A program made the position numbers and the translations under genes. Of a stretch of DNA of 64,000 nucleotides, positions 36,094-49,000 are shown in pieces. Below the pieces are notes generated by a model. The model searched no databases, was not told the origin of the DNA, and worked only from the letters and a program-made list of their open reading frames with translations. Source of the DNA: Saprospiraceae bacterium. Its GTDB lineage: Bacteria; Bacteroidota; Bacteroidia; Chitinophagales; Saprospiraceae. The number at the start of each line of letters is the position of its first letter. Position 1 is the stretch's first letter. The stretch is taken from NCBI GenBank assembly GCA_013214355.1, contig JABSSL010000008.1, forward strand, positions 73,898-137,897, written 5' to 3'.

Positions 36094-37011
36094 TTAACTC
36101 ACGTAATTCAGATATGACTTGTAATATGGGAATATGTATTTGGCAGGTATTCCACCGCCCACGCCGGCTAAACATAGGCTATTGTAATAGATATTTTGCT
36201 TTGGAGCGCCTTTAAACCAAGACATGACGCCCTTCCAGGCACTGGATGTAGTGTGCCAGTCAATATTAAAGGAAATAGATAAGCTAAGGCCGTGTACCTG
36301 GTGTAACATTCCTGAAGGGATATAAAGTATATCACCGGGTTCGAGAATTACCTCTAGTGGTTCAATACCTTTCGCAAGGGGAAAGCGCTTATAATCGGGG
36401 TGGCTGGGGTCGAATTTAGCCCATCGCCATCCCTCCATATAACATAGATCCTTTTGCTCCGCAGGAATGAGAATAAAACGCTTTCTTCCTACTACCTGAA
36501 AAAATAGATTGTGTGTACATAGGGTGTCAAAATGTAAAGGCGTGAGGCTTCCCGTTGCGCCCATAAAAAATTGAATATAGTTATGCCAGTTGGGCCAATA
36601 CCACTTCGGAAAGAGATGGGTTGGGAAGGGTTCAATATCCTTTACAAATTGTGGAAACAGATAGAAAAAGGGGACATCATGCAAGTATCCAGGGTTATCT
36701 GGAGTCTCTCCATTATTGAGTTTTGCTTCATGTAGCTCCAAAAGTTGAATGTATTCACTGGTGAGCATCGGTACCCGTTCACCTTTAGAAACATCACCCA
36801 TTTTTACTGCCAATTTAAGGCCACCTTCATTTTCTTTGAAGTAATCCGAATTCCAGTTTAAGGCACTCCATTTGTCCGTTAGCCCTCTAATCAAGACCGG
36901 CTTTTCCGGGCGAACAAAATCCTGATAGAAACGATTTCTGTCCATGTTGGAGACGATGGGAACTTGCTTGATCGGTGTCTTGGCTAAGGTAGAATTATTT
37001 GAAAGTATCAT
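36094..37011 (-). CDS. JmjC/cupin_8-like Fe(II)/2-oxoglutarate-dependent hydroxylase
   Basis: The 305-residue protein has the cupin_8/JmjC fold pattern. PVLIRG lies near the N-terminus (38-43). The iron ligands fit H160-x-D162 in TPLHFDTLCTHN and the distal His237 in YIPSGMLHQVHG. A lysine in GRKRFILIP (near 177) is positioned to bind 2-oxoglutarate. The length fits stand-alone hydroxylases. No signal peptide is seen, so it acts in the cytosol. The gene lies between NRPS-C (59 bp upstream) and NRPS-B (143 bp downstream), almost certainly co-transcribed. Family knowledge: members hydroxylate protein side chains, often at the beta-carbon of Asn or Asp. Inference: it may beta-hydroxylate one of the Asn/Asp residues (positions 2, 5, 12, 15) on the carrier domain or on the peptide. 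Other hydroxylation sites such as Tyr are possible. Confidence 0.87.
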   Translation of the reverse strand: MILSNNSTLAKTPIKQVPIVSNMDRNRFYQDFVRPEKPVLIRGLTDKWSALNWNSDYFKENEGGLKLAVKMGDVSKGERVPMLTSEYIQLLELHEAKLNNGETPDNPGYLHDVPFFYLFPQFVKDIEPFPTHLFPKWYWPNWHNYIQFFMGATGSLTPLHFDTLCTHNLFFQVVGRKRFILIPAEQKDLCYMEGWRWAKFDPSHPDYKRFPLAKGIEPLEVILEPGDILYIPSGMLHQVHGLSLSISFNIDWHTTSSAWKGVMSWFKGAPKQNIYYNSLCLAGVGGGIPAKYIFPYYKSYLNYVS

Positions 37012-37070
37012 AATGAGCGATTTAGCGATATGGATGATCTAAGAAGCTATGCTGTGACAGTGTAAGAAAA

Positions 37071-40000
37071 TTAAACAAACAAAAAGTCATCATCTGATTC
37101 CGCTCCCTCTTCTTCAATTTCCAAGAAGGCTTCCAACTGTTTGTTGCTTACCTTGTCTTGTAGTCCAAAATCGGAAGGGGTATGTTCCGTACTTTGCTTA
37201 TTAACACAATGCTGGATCAAGTCGGATAGAGTATCCAGGTATCTGGCGGCCAAGGTAGCGATGGTACTTTCTTGATATTGTAGCCCTGAGTAACTGAAAG
37301 CTAGGGCTAACTCCCCACCATTAACGGAAGCATTAATCTCAAGTCTGGAGCCAAACCTATTCTCTTCAGCTACCATTTCTCCAGGATTTTCCGCAGCCCC
37401 ACCTAAACCGTCATTCTTGATCGCATTATCGAATTGTCCGAGGTAATTGAATACAATATCCCAAGGTTGTTTCAGGGCCAAGCGCTGACGAATAGTAGGA
37501 TCAGGATGAAGATACTTCAAGGCACTGTAGCCCATGCCCTTATCTGGAATCTGCCGTAGTTGCTCTTTGACGGTCTTGATCAGTTGCCCTTCTGGCATTC
37601 CTTGTCCACAACTCAGACTAGTTGGGTATAGATTCGTAAACCATCCGATCGTGCGCGATACGTCAACTTCCTCGCTGATACTCTCCCGACCATGGCCTTC
37701 CATACCGATCACCAGTTGCTGCACTCCAGCCCACTGACCAATCGTTTTCGCTAAGGCACTAAGCAGAAGATCGTTTATTTCGGTGTTATAAGCTCGATTA
37801 GCATTCATGACCAGGTGCTTCGTTAAATCTGTAGGCAAGCTGGTTTTGTACACAAATAGATCTTTCTTGGCTGAGATAGCATCTGGGGCTTTATCAACTG
37901 GTAGTGGTCTATAGCCTGCCACGATATTCGTCCAGTATTCTGTTTGCTCCGACACCCATGGTGAAGACGCAAAGTCATAAAGGGCTTGGTGCCATTGTCG
38001 ATACGAACTACCTTTGGGACCCAGGTCAATAGCTTGGCCTTGCTTCAATTGCTCTAGTGCCCGCTGCAGATCATCTAGCAAGATTCTCCAGGATACACCA
38101 TCGACTGCTAAGTGATGAATGACCATGAAGAGGCGATTACTTTGTTCTGCCTCGGGTGTTTTCAATAGTACGAATCGGTAAAGTTGGCCTGCCTCGATAT
38201 CTAGGCTTCGTTGGTAACGATCACAGCACGCCGAAATACTTGCCATGAGTTTGTCTGACGCAACAGCTTTCAGATCGTCTACCCGCAGCCCTTCATTAAT
38301 ACTAGTGTTATAAGATTGTATCCAGTGCCCTTCATTCATCGCATAGGACATTCGCAAACAGTCATGTTGTTCAACTATGGCCGTTACCAGAGCGTCCAAC
38401 TGCTCTACCGTAATCGATTTATCTAATTGCAGTAGTAAGGCTTGATTATAGTGATTATGTACGGGGTGTTCTGTATCAAAAAACCATTGTTGGATAGGCA
38501 GTAATGGGACCTCCCCCGATAACAAGCCTTCCTCTGTTTTGACATTGGCGGATCCAACTTTCAGCACATTGACCAATTCGGCAATGGTTTGATTTTCGAA
38601 CATATCTGCTACCTGGAATTCCAAGCCTTCATGATGCGCTCGACTCACAGCTTGTATACTAATAATCGAATCTCCACCTAATTCAAAGAAGTTATCGTGA
38701 ATGCCAACTTTTTCAAGCCCAAGTAGGTCCATCCAAATAGCGGCCAGTTTACGTTCCACCTCCGTCGATGGAGCCACATAGGTAGCATGATCCTGCCCAC
38801 TCGCTGCTGCTAGCAAGGCTTTTTTGTCAACTTTCCCACTATTCGTCAACGGTAATACCTCCAGTTCTTGCCATTGTGCAGGTAGCATATAAGAAGGCAA
38901 CCTTTCCGCTAGATAGTCGGACCAGGAAACCTCCTGAGCAGTAGGGAGTGGAACTACGAAGGCATACAGTCTATATACTCCATTCTCTTTCTGGGCGATC
39001 ACCGCACAATCCAATACATTTGGTGCAGCGCGTAGTACATGTTCAATTTCACCCAGTTCAATGCGGTATCCTCTAATTTTGACTTGTTCATCTCTTCGGC
39101 CCAGATAAGCTAGATTACCATCTGGCATCCAGGAAACCTGATCCCCAGTCTGATACAATCGCTTACCCGGATTAAATGGATCTTTAGTGAAACGTTCTTG
39201 GGTGAGTTCCACTTGGTTGAGATAGCCTCTAGCCAATTGTTCCCCTCCTACGAACAATTCTCCTTCCACGCCAATCGGACTTAATCGGTTGGCATCATTT
39301 AAAACAAAGGCTTGTACATTCGTAAGAGGCTGGCCAATACTGGCTTGTCTTGAGTTCGAGATAGGTTCATCTGTCAAAGTAACACAGACGGTATTTTCAG
39401 TAGGTCCGTAGGCGTTGATTACGCGGACGCCTTTCTCTTGCAGGCGTTGGGTGATCGCTACATTTAAGGGTTCTCCAGCCGACACAAGTGTTCGCAGTCC
39501 CCATAGCTGTTCTTCCATAGAGATTTGGTAGGAAGGCGGTAGCGTAGCAACTTCTATTTTTTGTGTCGCAATGAGGTCGCCCAGTCGCTGTGCAGACAAT
39601 AGAGTATCCGACTCAGGTATGATCAGTTGACTACCACTCGCTAGAGCCGTAAATATCTCAGAACAAGAAGCATCAAAACTTATAGATGCAAACTGTAACA
39701 TCTTAGTCCCCTCAGTCAAGCCAAAGGCTTTGATTTGATTAAGGCTCAAATTCAACAAACCCCTGTGTTCAATCAAAACGCCCTTAGGCCGGCCCGTAGA
39801 ACCCGAGGTATAGATCATATAGGCTAGGTCCTCGCTGGTCAGCTTCCTCGCTGGCGTATCGGTGGGGTAATGAGCAAAGGTCGTTTCGTAATTGGATAGG
39901 TTGACTACCTTCCGATCTGGTGTTTCAGCAATAGAGGTATGATTCGCTTCATCTACCAGTACCAGTCCGCTTGCACTATCCTTCAGCAAAAATTCCTTAC

Positions 40001-43000
40001 GTTCCTGTGGATAGTTTGGATCAATCGGAACATAGGCGGCTCCAGCTTTTAAGATACCCAATATGCCCACAATCATATCTATAGAGCGATCTACACATAG
40101 GCCGATCAGTACATTGGATCGTGCTCCTTGCTCCATCAAATAATGGGCAATCTTATTGGATTTTTCCTCGAGTTGTCGGTAGGTCAGTTGCTGATCCTGG
40201 TATTGTAAGGCAATGGTATCAGCTTGCTTTGCAAACTGTTCCTCGATCATGGCGAGGACGGTATTATAATTTGAAAGCGTCTTTGTTTCTCCACTAAATT
40301 GGTTGAGTATTTCAGACTTTTCTACTTCGCTCAACATAGGTAGTTCTAACAAAGAGGTACGAGGATTGGCCACCACTGATCGCATCAACTGCTCAAAATG
40401 GTGTCGGAAGCGAAGCATGGTTTCCGGTTTGAAGAGCTCCTTTCCATAGGTCATTCCGATGGAAAGCCCTTCCTCAGATTCATGTACCATCAAGTGCAAA
40501 TCAACCGTCGCACTAATAGCCCCTCCCTTTTCAGAATATAAGATGAGATCTTCCATCTCCACTTTGGCACTAGGGGGAACGTTGTTCAACCCAAAGACTA
40601 CCTGGAAAAGTGGACTTCTACTCAAATCTCTCTCCGGATCTACTCGGTCAACCACTTGTTCGAAGGGAACTTCTTGATGGGCATAAGCGTCGAGGGTGCT
40701 TTTCTTAACCTGTGACAAAAATTCTTCAAAGCTTGGATTGGCGCTTAGATCACTTCTCAGGGCTAAGTTGTTGAGGAAAAAGCCAATCAAAGGTTCAATT
40801 TCCTTTTGCTGTCGGTTTCCTATAGGAGTCCCCACACATATATCAGGCTGACCGCTATGGCGATATAACAATACCTTAAAAATCGCTAACATGGTCATGA
40901 AAAGGGTAGCACCATGATCTTTAGCCAATTGCTTAAGATCGTGCATGAGCGCCGCATCCACTTCAAACTCTAACACTTCCCCTTTGGTGCTATGTAGAGC
41001 AGGCCTTTCAAAGTCAAGTGGAAGATGTAAAGGAGTTACTCCTTTCAATTGTTCTTCCCACCAATTCAACTTTTCTGCCAAGACAGCATCTGTCAAATTC
41101 TGACGTTGCCAGATGGTATAATCGGCATATTGAATGGGTAGAATTGGTAATGTCGGAAGCTGGTTTGACAGCTGGGCTTGATATAGTTCGGTCACCTCTT
41201 TGATCAGGATGCCCATGGACCAACCGTCTGCTACGATATGATGTAAAATCATCAGTAGAATATGGTCTTCCTCTGCTACCTTAATTAAATGGGCGCGTAA
41301 CATATAGTCCTGCGTGAGATCAAAAGGACGTAGCTGCTCAGCTTCTAACCAGGCGCTAAAGGCTGTTTCATCTCCGAAGGTTTCCTGCTGATATTGTGAT
41401 AAGGACCAATCTTCTGCTGAACGAATCCGCTGAAAAGCCTCTCCCTGTCGTTGGTCAAATACCGTCCGCAGTACCTCATGACGCTCCACCAGCTCCTTAA
41501 AGGCTGACGCTAAGGCGGAGACATCTAATTGTCCCTTCAGACGTAGTACACTAGGCATGTGATATTGGACACTTCCTTCCAGTTGATCTACAAACCAAAG
41601 TCGTTCTTGAGCAAAAGACAAAGGAACGTCTTCATCCGCATGCGGAGTGGCAGTGATCGGCGGCAGACCTGAACCCGTATGTTGTGTATCTACAAAACCT
41701 GATAGTTCTCGCAAACTAGGATAAGAAAAGATCGACTCTATATCCAATTCCACCTGTAAGGCTTCTTGTATGGCTACGATAACACGAACTGCCAGTAGGG
41801 AATGACCACCTAAATCGAAGAAACTATCTTCCATTCCTACAGTATCAATTCCCAACAACTCCTTCCATATATTCGCAATAGCCTTAGCAGTGTGGCTTTC
41901 TGGTTCTGTATAGGTCTTACCTTCCACTTTACTATTAGCAAGCTTTGAAAGTTCTTGTTTATCTACTTTACCATTCGCTAGTAATGGCATACTCTCCAGC
42001 AAGTTCCAGTGGGTTGGGATCATATATTCTGGAAGCTGCTGCTTTAATTTGAGCACCATTTCTTCTAAATCCATCGCACTTTCGGGGACCAAATAGGCAG
42101 TTAATTGTTGATTACTTTGCTCATCGGTAGTCAGTAATACGGTGCAGCTATGGACACTATCCAATTGAAGAATAGCTTGTTCAATTTCACCCAATTCAAT
42201 CCGATATCCTCTGAGTTTCACCTGGTCGTCTCGTCTTCCAATAAACTCCAAAGATCCATCCGATAAACGGCGCGCCAAGTCCCCGCTGCGATACAGCTTT
42301 CCTAGATCGTACTGCTTAAACTGCTCATGAGTCTTCTCTACTTGGTTGAGATAACCTCTGGCTACCTGTGCCCCCCCGATATATAACTCACCGATCACGC
42401 CAATGGGCGCTAAATTTCCATTTTCATCAAAGATATAAGTAGCGACATTTCGGAAAGGATGCCCAATACTTACTTTACCATCTGCTGTAATTGGTTGTAA
42501 AGAAATACTAGCCGCTACGGTATTTTCCGTGGGGCCGTAGCCATTGTATACTTGTACTCCTGCTTCTTGTAGCCGCAGGGCGAGCTGGCTATCCATTGCT
42601 TCACCAACTGAAACAAGGGTTTTCAGATTGGTGAGATAAGGCTCTACAAATTGCTGGTAAGAGGTAGGTAGCGTAGCAAAATCTATTTCTTTTAATAAAA
42701 CGCCCATTTTCTCGCTGGACAGAATCGTGTTTTTATCTGGGATCACCAGCGTACTACCTGTGCATAGGGCCACAAAGATCTCGTAAGCCGCTGCGTCGAA
42801 GCTAACCGAAGAAAACTGTAGTACCTGGGTATTCGTCCCCAGTGGCATAGTTTCCATCTGGTTAAACATCAGGTTAGCTAATCCCCCATGCTCAATCAAA
42901 ACGCCCTTCGGTTGTCCGGTAGAGCCTGAGGTATAGATCACATAGGCTAAATCTGCGGCTTGTAAATTCGTTGAGCACTGCTCAGCAGATTCGATCAATT

Positions 43001-46000
43001 CCAGTGCGTCCAAGTTTACTAGAGCGACGGCAGGATCTGCCTTAAACAAGGACTCATTGGCCTCATCGCTAAGTACCAGCAAAGCTCCACTATCTCTCAT
43101 CATGTAGTTGATCCGAAATTCAGGATAGGCTGGATCAATCGGTACATAAACTCCGCCGGACTTGATAATCCCAAGAATGGCTACAATCATATTGATTGAG
43201 CGATCCATGCAGACGGCCACTAAGCTACCTTTTACAAGACCCTTTTGCTGTAAATAATGAGCCAACTGATTACTTAAAGCATCGAGCGTTTCATAGCTAA
43301 GGGATTGCTCTTGGAATTTGATGGCCGTAGCCTGTGGCGTTTCCTGCACACACGCCTGAAATAAGTCCAATACCGTCTGTCTTTCTGGGAATGCCTTAGC
43401 CGTGTCGTTAAAGGCGTAAATCAGCTGATGCTCCTCGGCAGGGCTCAACATTTTCAGTTGACCTATTTTCTCCGTCGGGTGTTGTACGATAGCCCAAAGT
43501 AACTGCTCAAAATGTTGCAGTAACCGTTGTATCGTATCCGAGTTAAACAAGTCTTGGCAATAGGTTAATTTAATGCCTAATCCATCGGCATATTCCTCCA
43601 TATTTATGTGGAGATCCACCGTAGAATGGATCAGATCTGATTCTTCAGAACGGAATTCAAGTCCATCCAATTCTACCTTAGAGGCGGCAGGCGTATTATT
43701 GTACATAAATACCACCTGAAAGAGTGGGCTCCGACTTTGATCTCTTACTGGATCAACTCGTTCAACCACCTGTTCAAAAGGTACTTCTTGTCTCGAGAAA
43801 GCCTCCAAAGCATCCTCCTTAACAGCGTCGAGCAGGTCCGCAAAAGATGGATTTCCACTTAAGTCTGTTCGGAGGGCCAAATTATTCAGGAAAAAACCAA
43901 TTAGTGGTTCTATATCTTTTTGAGTACGATTGGCAACAGGGGTACCAATGCAAATATCTGTCTGTCCTGTATAGCGATAGAGCAATACTTTAAAGCCTGC
44001 AAGAAGGGTCATGAATAAAGTTGTACCCGACTGTTGTGATAATGCCTTCAATTGGTTCAGTAGATCCAGGTTGTAGCGCCTACTATAGCGAGCGCCTTTA
44101 GTGCTTTGAATGGCCGGGCGCGGGAAATCCGTTGGCATATCAAGTGGCTCCGTATCCGTCAATTTACCAGCCCACCAATCAAGCATACCCTCCAAAATCT
44201 CCGGTCTGAACTCCTGACGCTGCCAGATGGCATAGTCCGCATATTGTGTAGGCAAGGGGCTAAGAATCGTCGCTCTTCCCACCTGCTTCGCTCGATACAG
44301 TTCCGCCAGCTCATCAATTAGGATGGCGTTGGACCAGCCATCGGAAGCAATGTGATGCAATATTAAAACCAGGACGTGCTCCTTTTCTGATCGTTCTAGC
44401 ATATGGACTCTTATCGGGAAATCCTTCGTGAGATCAAAAGGTCGTTTAATCTCTTCCTCCAGCCAATGCTCCCATGCTTGCTTACTGCCAAAATCTGCTT
44501 GCCTCCTCCAATTAATTGCCCATTGTTGGGGCGCCAATATTTGCTGATAAGGCCTGCCTTCCTGCTGTAAATAGACCGTACGTAAGATTTCGTGCCGGGC
44601 GATAATTTCCTGGAAAGCATAATCGAATACAGGTTTATCCAGGTCCCCTAATAGGCGTAACACCATGGGAACGTGATAATGGATACTTCCCTCCAATTGA
44701 TCAATAAACCACAATCGTTCCTGAGAGAAAGACAAGGGGATTAAGTCTGGTCGAAGCTGTTGACCAATGTTGGAAATCTCCTCTTCTACTGATTGTTCGC
44801 CAAGGTAAGCGGCAAAGTCTTCTAGGACCGGATACTTAAAAACGGATTGTATATCTAGATCGATATTGGCCGCTTCTTTGATGGCTACGATGACTCTTAC
44901 TGCCAAGAGTGAATGCCCTCCGAGATCAAAGAAATTGTCCTGAACTCCAACCTCCTCTATTTCTAATAAGTCAGCCCATATTTGGGCCAATATCTTTTCA
45001 TATCTACTAGTAGGGACTGTTTGTTTTTTAGATTGTGTAGGAGCCAGTTCCAGCTTTTCAAGGGCCTTGCGGTCTACTTTACCATTATCTAGGAGTGGTA
45101 AGGTCTGTAGCTTCATCCATACGGCTGGCACCATGTAGTCTGGCAGACTAGCTCTGAGTTCTTTGTTAATCTCTTCGAGCGGCTTATTATCCTCCAGAAC
45201 GATGTAACCGGATAGAAATTTCTGACCTTTATCATCTTGCTTTGCGAGGACGACGCAACTGGTCACGCCGAAGATTGCGGTAGTCGCTTTCTCTATTTCT
45301 CCCAACTCTATTCGGTTACCTCTAATCTTAACTTGGTGATCTGCTCGGCCGGAAAATTCGATACTCCCATCTAGTCTTCGGCGCGCCAAATCGCCCGTAT
45401 GGTAAAGCCTTTGGCCATTCTCCGTAGTTCCAAATTTTTGTTGACTAAGCTCAGGGCGGTTAAGGTATCCGCGGGCAATTTGCATCCCTTCGATACAGAT
45501 TTCTCCTTTTACTCCAATTGGCACCAGTTGACCAAATTCATCCAGAATATGCACTTTGGTATTCGGAAGTGGCGTTCCCATACTTACTTTACCAAACTCA
45601 TCAATAGGGTCCTCCGATTCTGCCACGCCAATGGTGGACTCCGTAGGCCCATAGCCATTCACCACTTTCACTCCCTCATTTATCAGTTGTTGGGTGAGCG
45701 TGGGGTCCAAGGCCTCACCAGCGGAAATTAAGGTATCTAAGTGGTGCAAACCTGCTTCTACAAACTGCTGATAGGAAGTAGGCAAAGCCGCAAAGTTGAT
45801 TTCTTGCAATAAGGTTTGCATCTCTTCCGCAGAAAGTATGGCCTCTTTCGTAGGTATCACTAAGGTACTACCCGCCACTAAGGCGATGTATATTTCATAA
45901 GCTGCACCATCAAAACTTACCGAAGCAAACTGCAAGACTTTATCTTTTGTTCCCAGCCCAAAACGCTCTACTTGATAGTAGATCATATTAGACAATCCCG

Positions 46001-49000
46001 CATGTTCGATCAAGACACCTTTGGGTTTACCCGTGGAACCAGAGGTATAAATGACATAGCATAGATCCTTTGGCGTTGGAAGCTGTGTTGGCCGCGCTGT
46101 AGAAAGGCTTGCTATATCTACTTGATCCAGCAAGAGCACCTGTAGCGCTTCATTAGAAGGTAGTTTATCAACTAAGTCTGATTGACTAAGGGCCACAGGA
46201 GCCAAGCAATCAGCTAGTATATATTCAATTCTTTCTGCGGGAGCTTCGGGATCTACAGGAACATAAACCCCTCCCGCTTTAAGGATACCTAACATGCCAA
46301 CGATCAGCTCAACAGACCGTTCTAGGCACAATAGCACCATTGTTCCTTTCGTCACCCCTTGTTCCTGCAATAGGTGAGCTACTTGATTTGACCTTTCATC
46401 CAGCTGTTGATAAGTGATAACTTGATCTTCAAACTGTATAGCAATGGCGTCAGGCTGAGTATTAGCCTGGTCGATAATAAGATCTACGACCGTTTCGTTT
46501 AGGACGGGAGCATCTGTATTGTTGAACTCTTCCAGTAATTGAGTTTTCTCTGCGGCTGATAACATTGGTAAATCCGCAATCTTCTCCTTTGGGTTTCGTA
46601 CAATAGCCCGAAGCAATTGCTCGAAATGAAAGCCCATTCTTTCAATGGTTTCCGGTAGGAAAAGGTCTGGCCCATAGGTCATGACATATGACAATCCCTC
46701 TTCCCGGTCTTCGACCATAACGTGTAGGTCCAGTGTAGAACTTACAGATCCAGGTTGTTCCGGACAAAGTGTCAAACCATCCAGATCAATCTCTTTGGCG
46801 GTAGGAGTATTATTAAGTACTAGGACCACCTGAAATAAGGGGCTACGACTCTGATCACGCTCGGGATACACTTTATCAACCACCTGTTCGAAAGCCACTT
46901 CTTGTCTAGCGTAGGCCTCCAGCGTATCTTCCTTAATCTTTGCTAGGAGTTGATCAAAAGCTGGGTTGCCATCTAAATCTGTGCGTAGGGCCAGGTTATT
47001 TAGAAAAAATCCCATCAGAGGCTCGACTTCTTTCTGGGGACGATTGGCCACCGGTGTACCGACACAGATATCAGATTGACCAGAGTAGCGGTACATCAAC
47101 ACCTTGAAGACACTGAGTAAAGTCATAAATAAGGTGGTACCCGTTTCTTTGGACAAATTTCGCACTTGCTCGCTGATATCTTTATCTAGCTGAAATCTGC
47201 TACGAGCTCCTCTAGTGCTTTGAATGGCAGGACGAGGAAAATCCGTTGGTAGATCCAAAGGCTCCACCCCTTTCAATTGGCCTTCCCACCAAGCCAGCTT
47301 TTCAGCCATAAGCTCATCCGTCAGGTACTTTCTTTGCCAGATCGCATAATCCGCATACTGAATATCCAGCGCCTCCAAATTAGGCACGCGTTTAGCCATC
47401 TTCGCTCGATAGAGTTCAACCAATTCATCCACTAGAATCGCCATCGACCAACCATCAGAAGCAATATGGTGCAGCACCATAACCAGCACATGCTCATCCG
47501 GAGTACGCTGTACTAGGATAGCCCTTAGCATATAGTCATTGGCTAGATCAAAAGGTTGATTCACAAAGTTTGATAGGGCAGCCTCCCAGGAATGACCATT
47601 CATGAAGTCGGCAGTAGACAATAGCGGCATCTGCCACTGATCAGCAGTAAGCATCTGCTGGTAGCCAATCCCTTTCTGCTGATAATACACGGTACGTAAG
47701 ACCTCATGCCTATTGATAATTTCTGCAAAAGCTTCCTGCAAAACGGCAGGGTTTAGATCTCCTTCCAACCGCAGCACACTAGGCATATGATAATGTGTGC
47801 TACCTTCCAACTGATCAATGAACCATAAGCGCTCCTGTGAGAAGGAAAGTGGAATGTGATTTTCCCTGGCCTGCTTGGTAATAGGAGGCAAAGAAGCCCC
47901 TTTCCGTTGTGTATCCAAGAAAGCCGCAAAATCACCTAGTAAAGGATAACTAAAAATACTATCTATCCCTATTTCAATATCTAATTCCTTATGAATAGCT
48001 GCGAGCACGCGAATCGCCAACAAGGAGTGCCCTCCCAGATCAAAAAAGCTGTCGTATCGTCCAACTCGATCTATGGCCAAGAGTTTGCTCCAGATTTTGG
48101 CCACTGCTATCTCTGTACTTGTGCTGGGTTCATTATACTTTTGTCTCAGTAGTGTGGTGCTCTCAATCACAGGCAAAGACTTCCGATCTACTTTTCCACT
48201 TTTGGCTAGCGGAATTTCCTCAATTTGCATCCATTGAGAAGGAATCATGTAATGCGGCAACTTAGTTGCCAGAAACTGACTGAGTGCTACTGGCTCAAGG
48301 GTTTCATCGGCCACTACATAGGCCACCAACTGTAAAACACCTTCCGTATCTTTCTGTGTACTCACCACACAATCGCTCACTAGTTCATTACCTTGCAAAG
48401 CCACTTCAATCTCACCCAATTCGATCCGATAAGAACGAACCTTCACCTGATTATCCATCCGCCCAATAAAGTCCAAGGCTCCATTGGGAAGCCATCTGAC
48501 TAGATCACCGGTACGGTAAAGGCGATTATCAGAATCAGAGCGAGCTGTTACAAATCTGTCCGCAGTCAACTCTGGCTTGAACAAGTAAGCCCGAGCGACC
48601 CCCGCACCTCCGATGAATAATTCGCCTGTACCTCCTGCCCCGACAAGCCTCCCTTCCTCATCTAACACTCGCACAACCGTGTTAGCAATCGGTTGACCAA
48701 TCGGTACATAATCCAATTGATCCAAGGCAGGGTTAAACTCGTGATAAGTGGACCCTACCGTCGTCTCGGTAGGCCCATATTCATTTATGATCCGAATCTT
48801 ACCGCTATATCGTTCGTAAAGAGAAGCCGCCAAAGAGGTAGGTAAAGCCTCTCCTCCTACGATTAAGCACCGAAGCGCATCCCCTGCCGTGGCTGTTGAT
48901 TCGATTAATCGCAGATGGGAAGGGGTTAACTTGAGCACATTGATCTCATTATTTTCGAACACATCTACTATACTTACTCTATCTTCCTTTGCTCCTTTGT

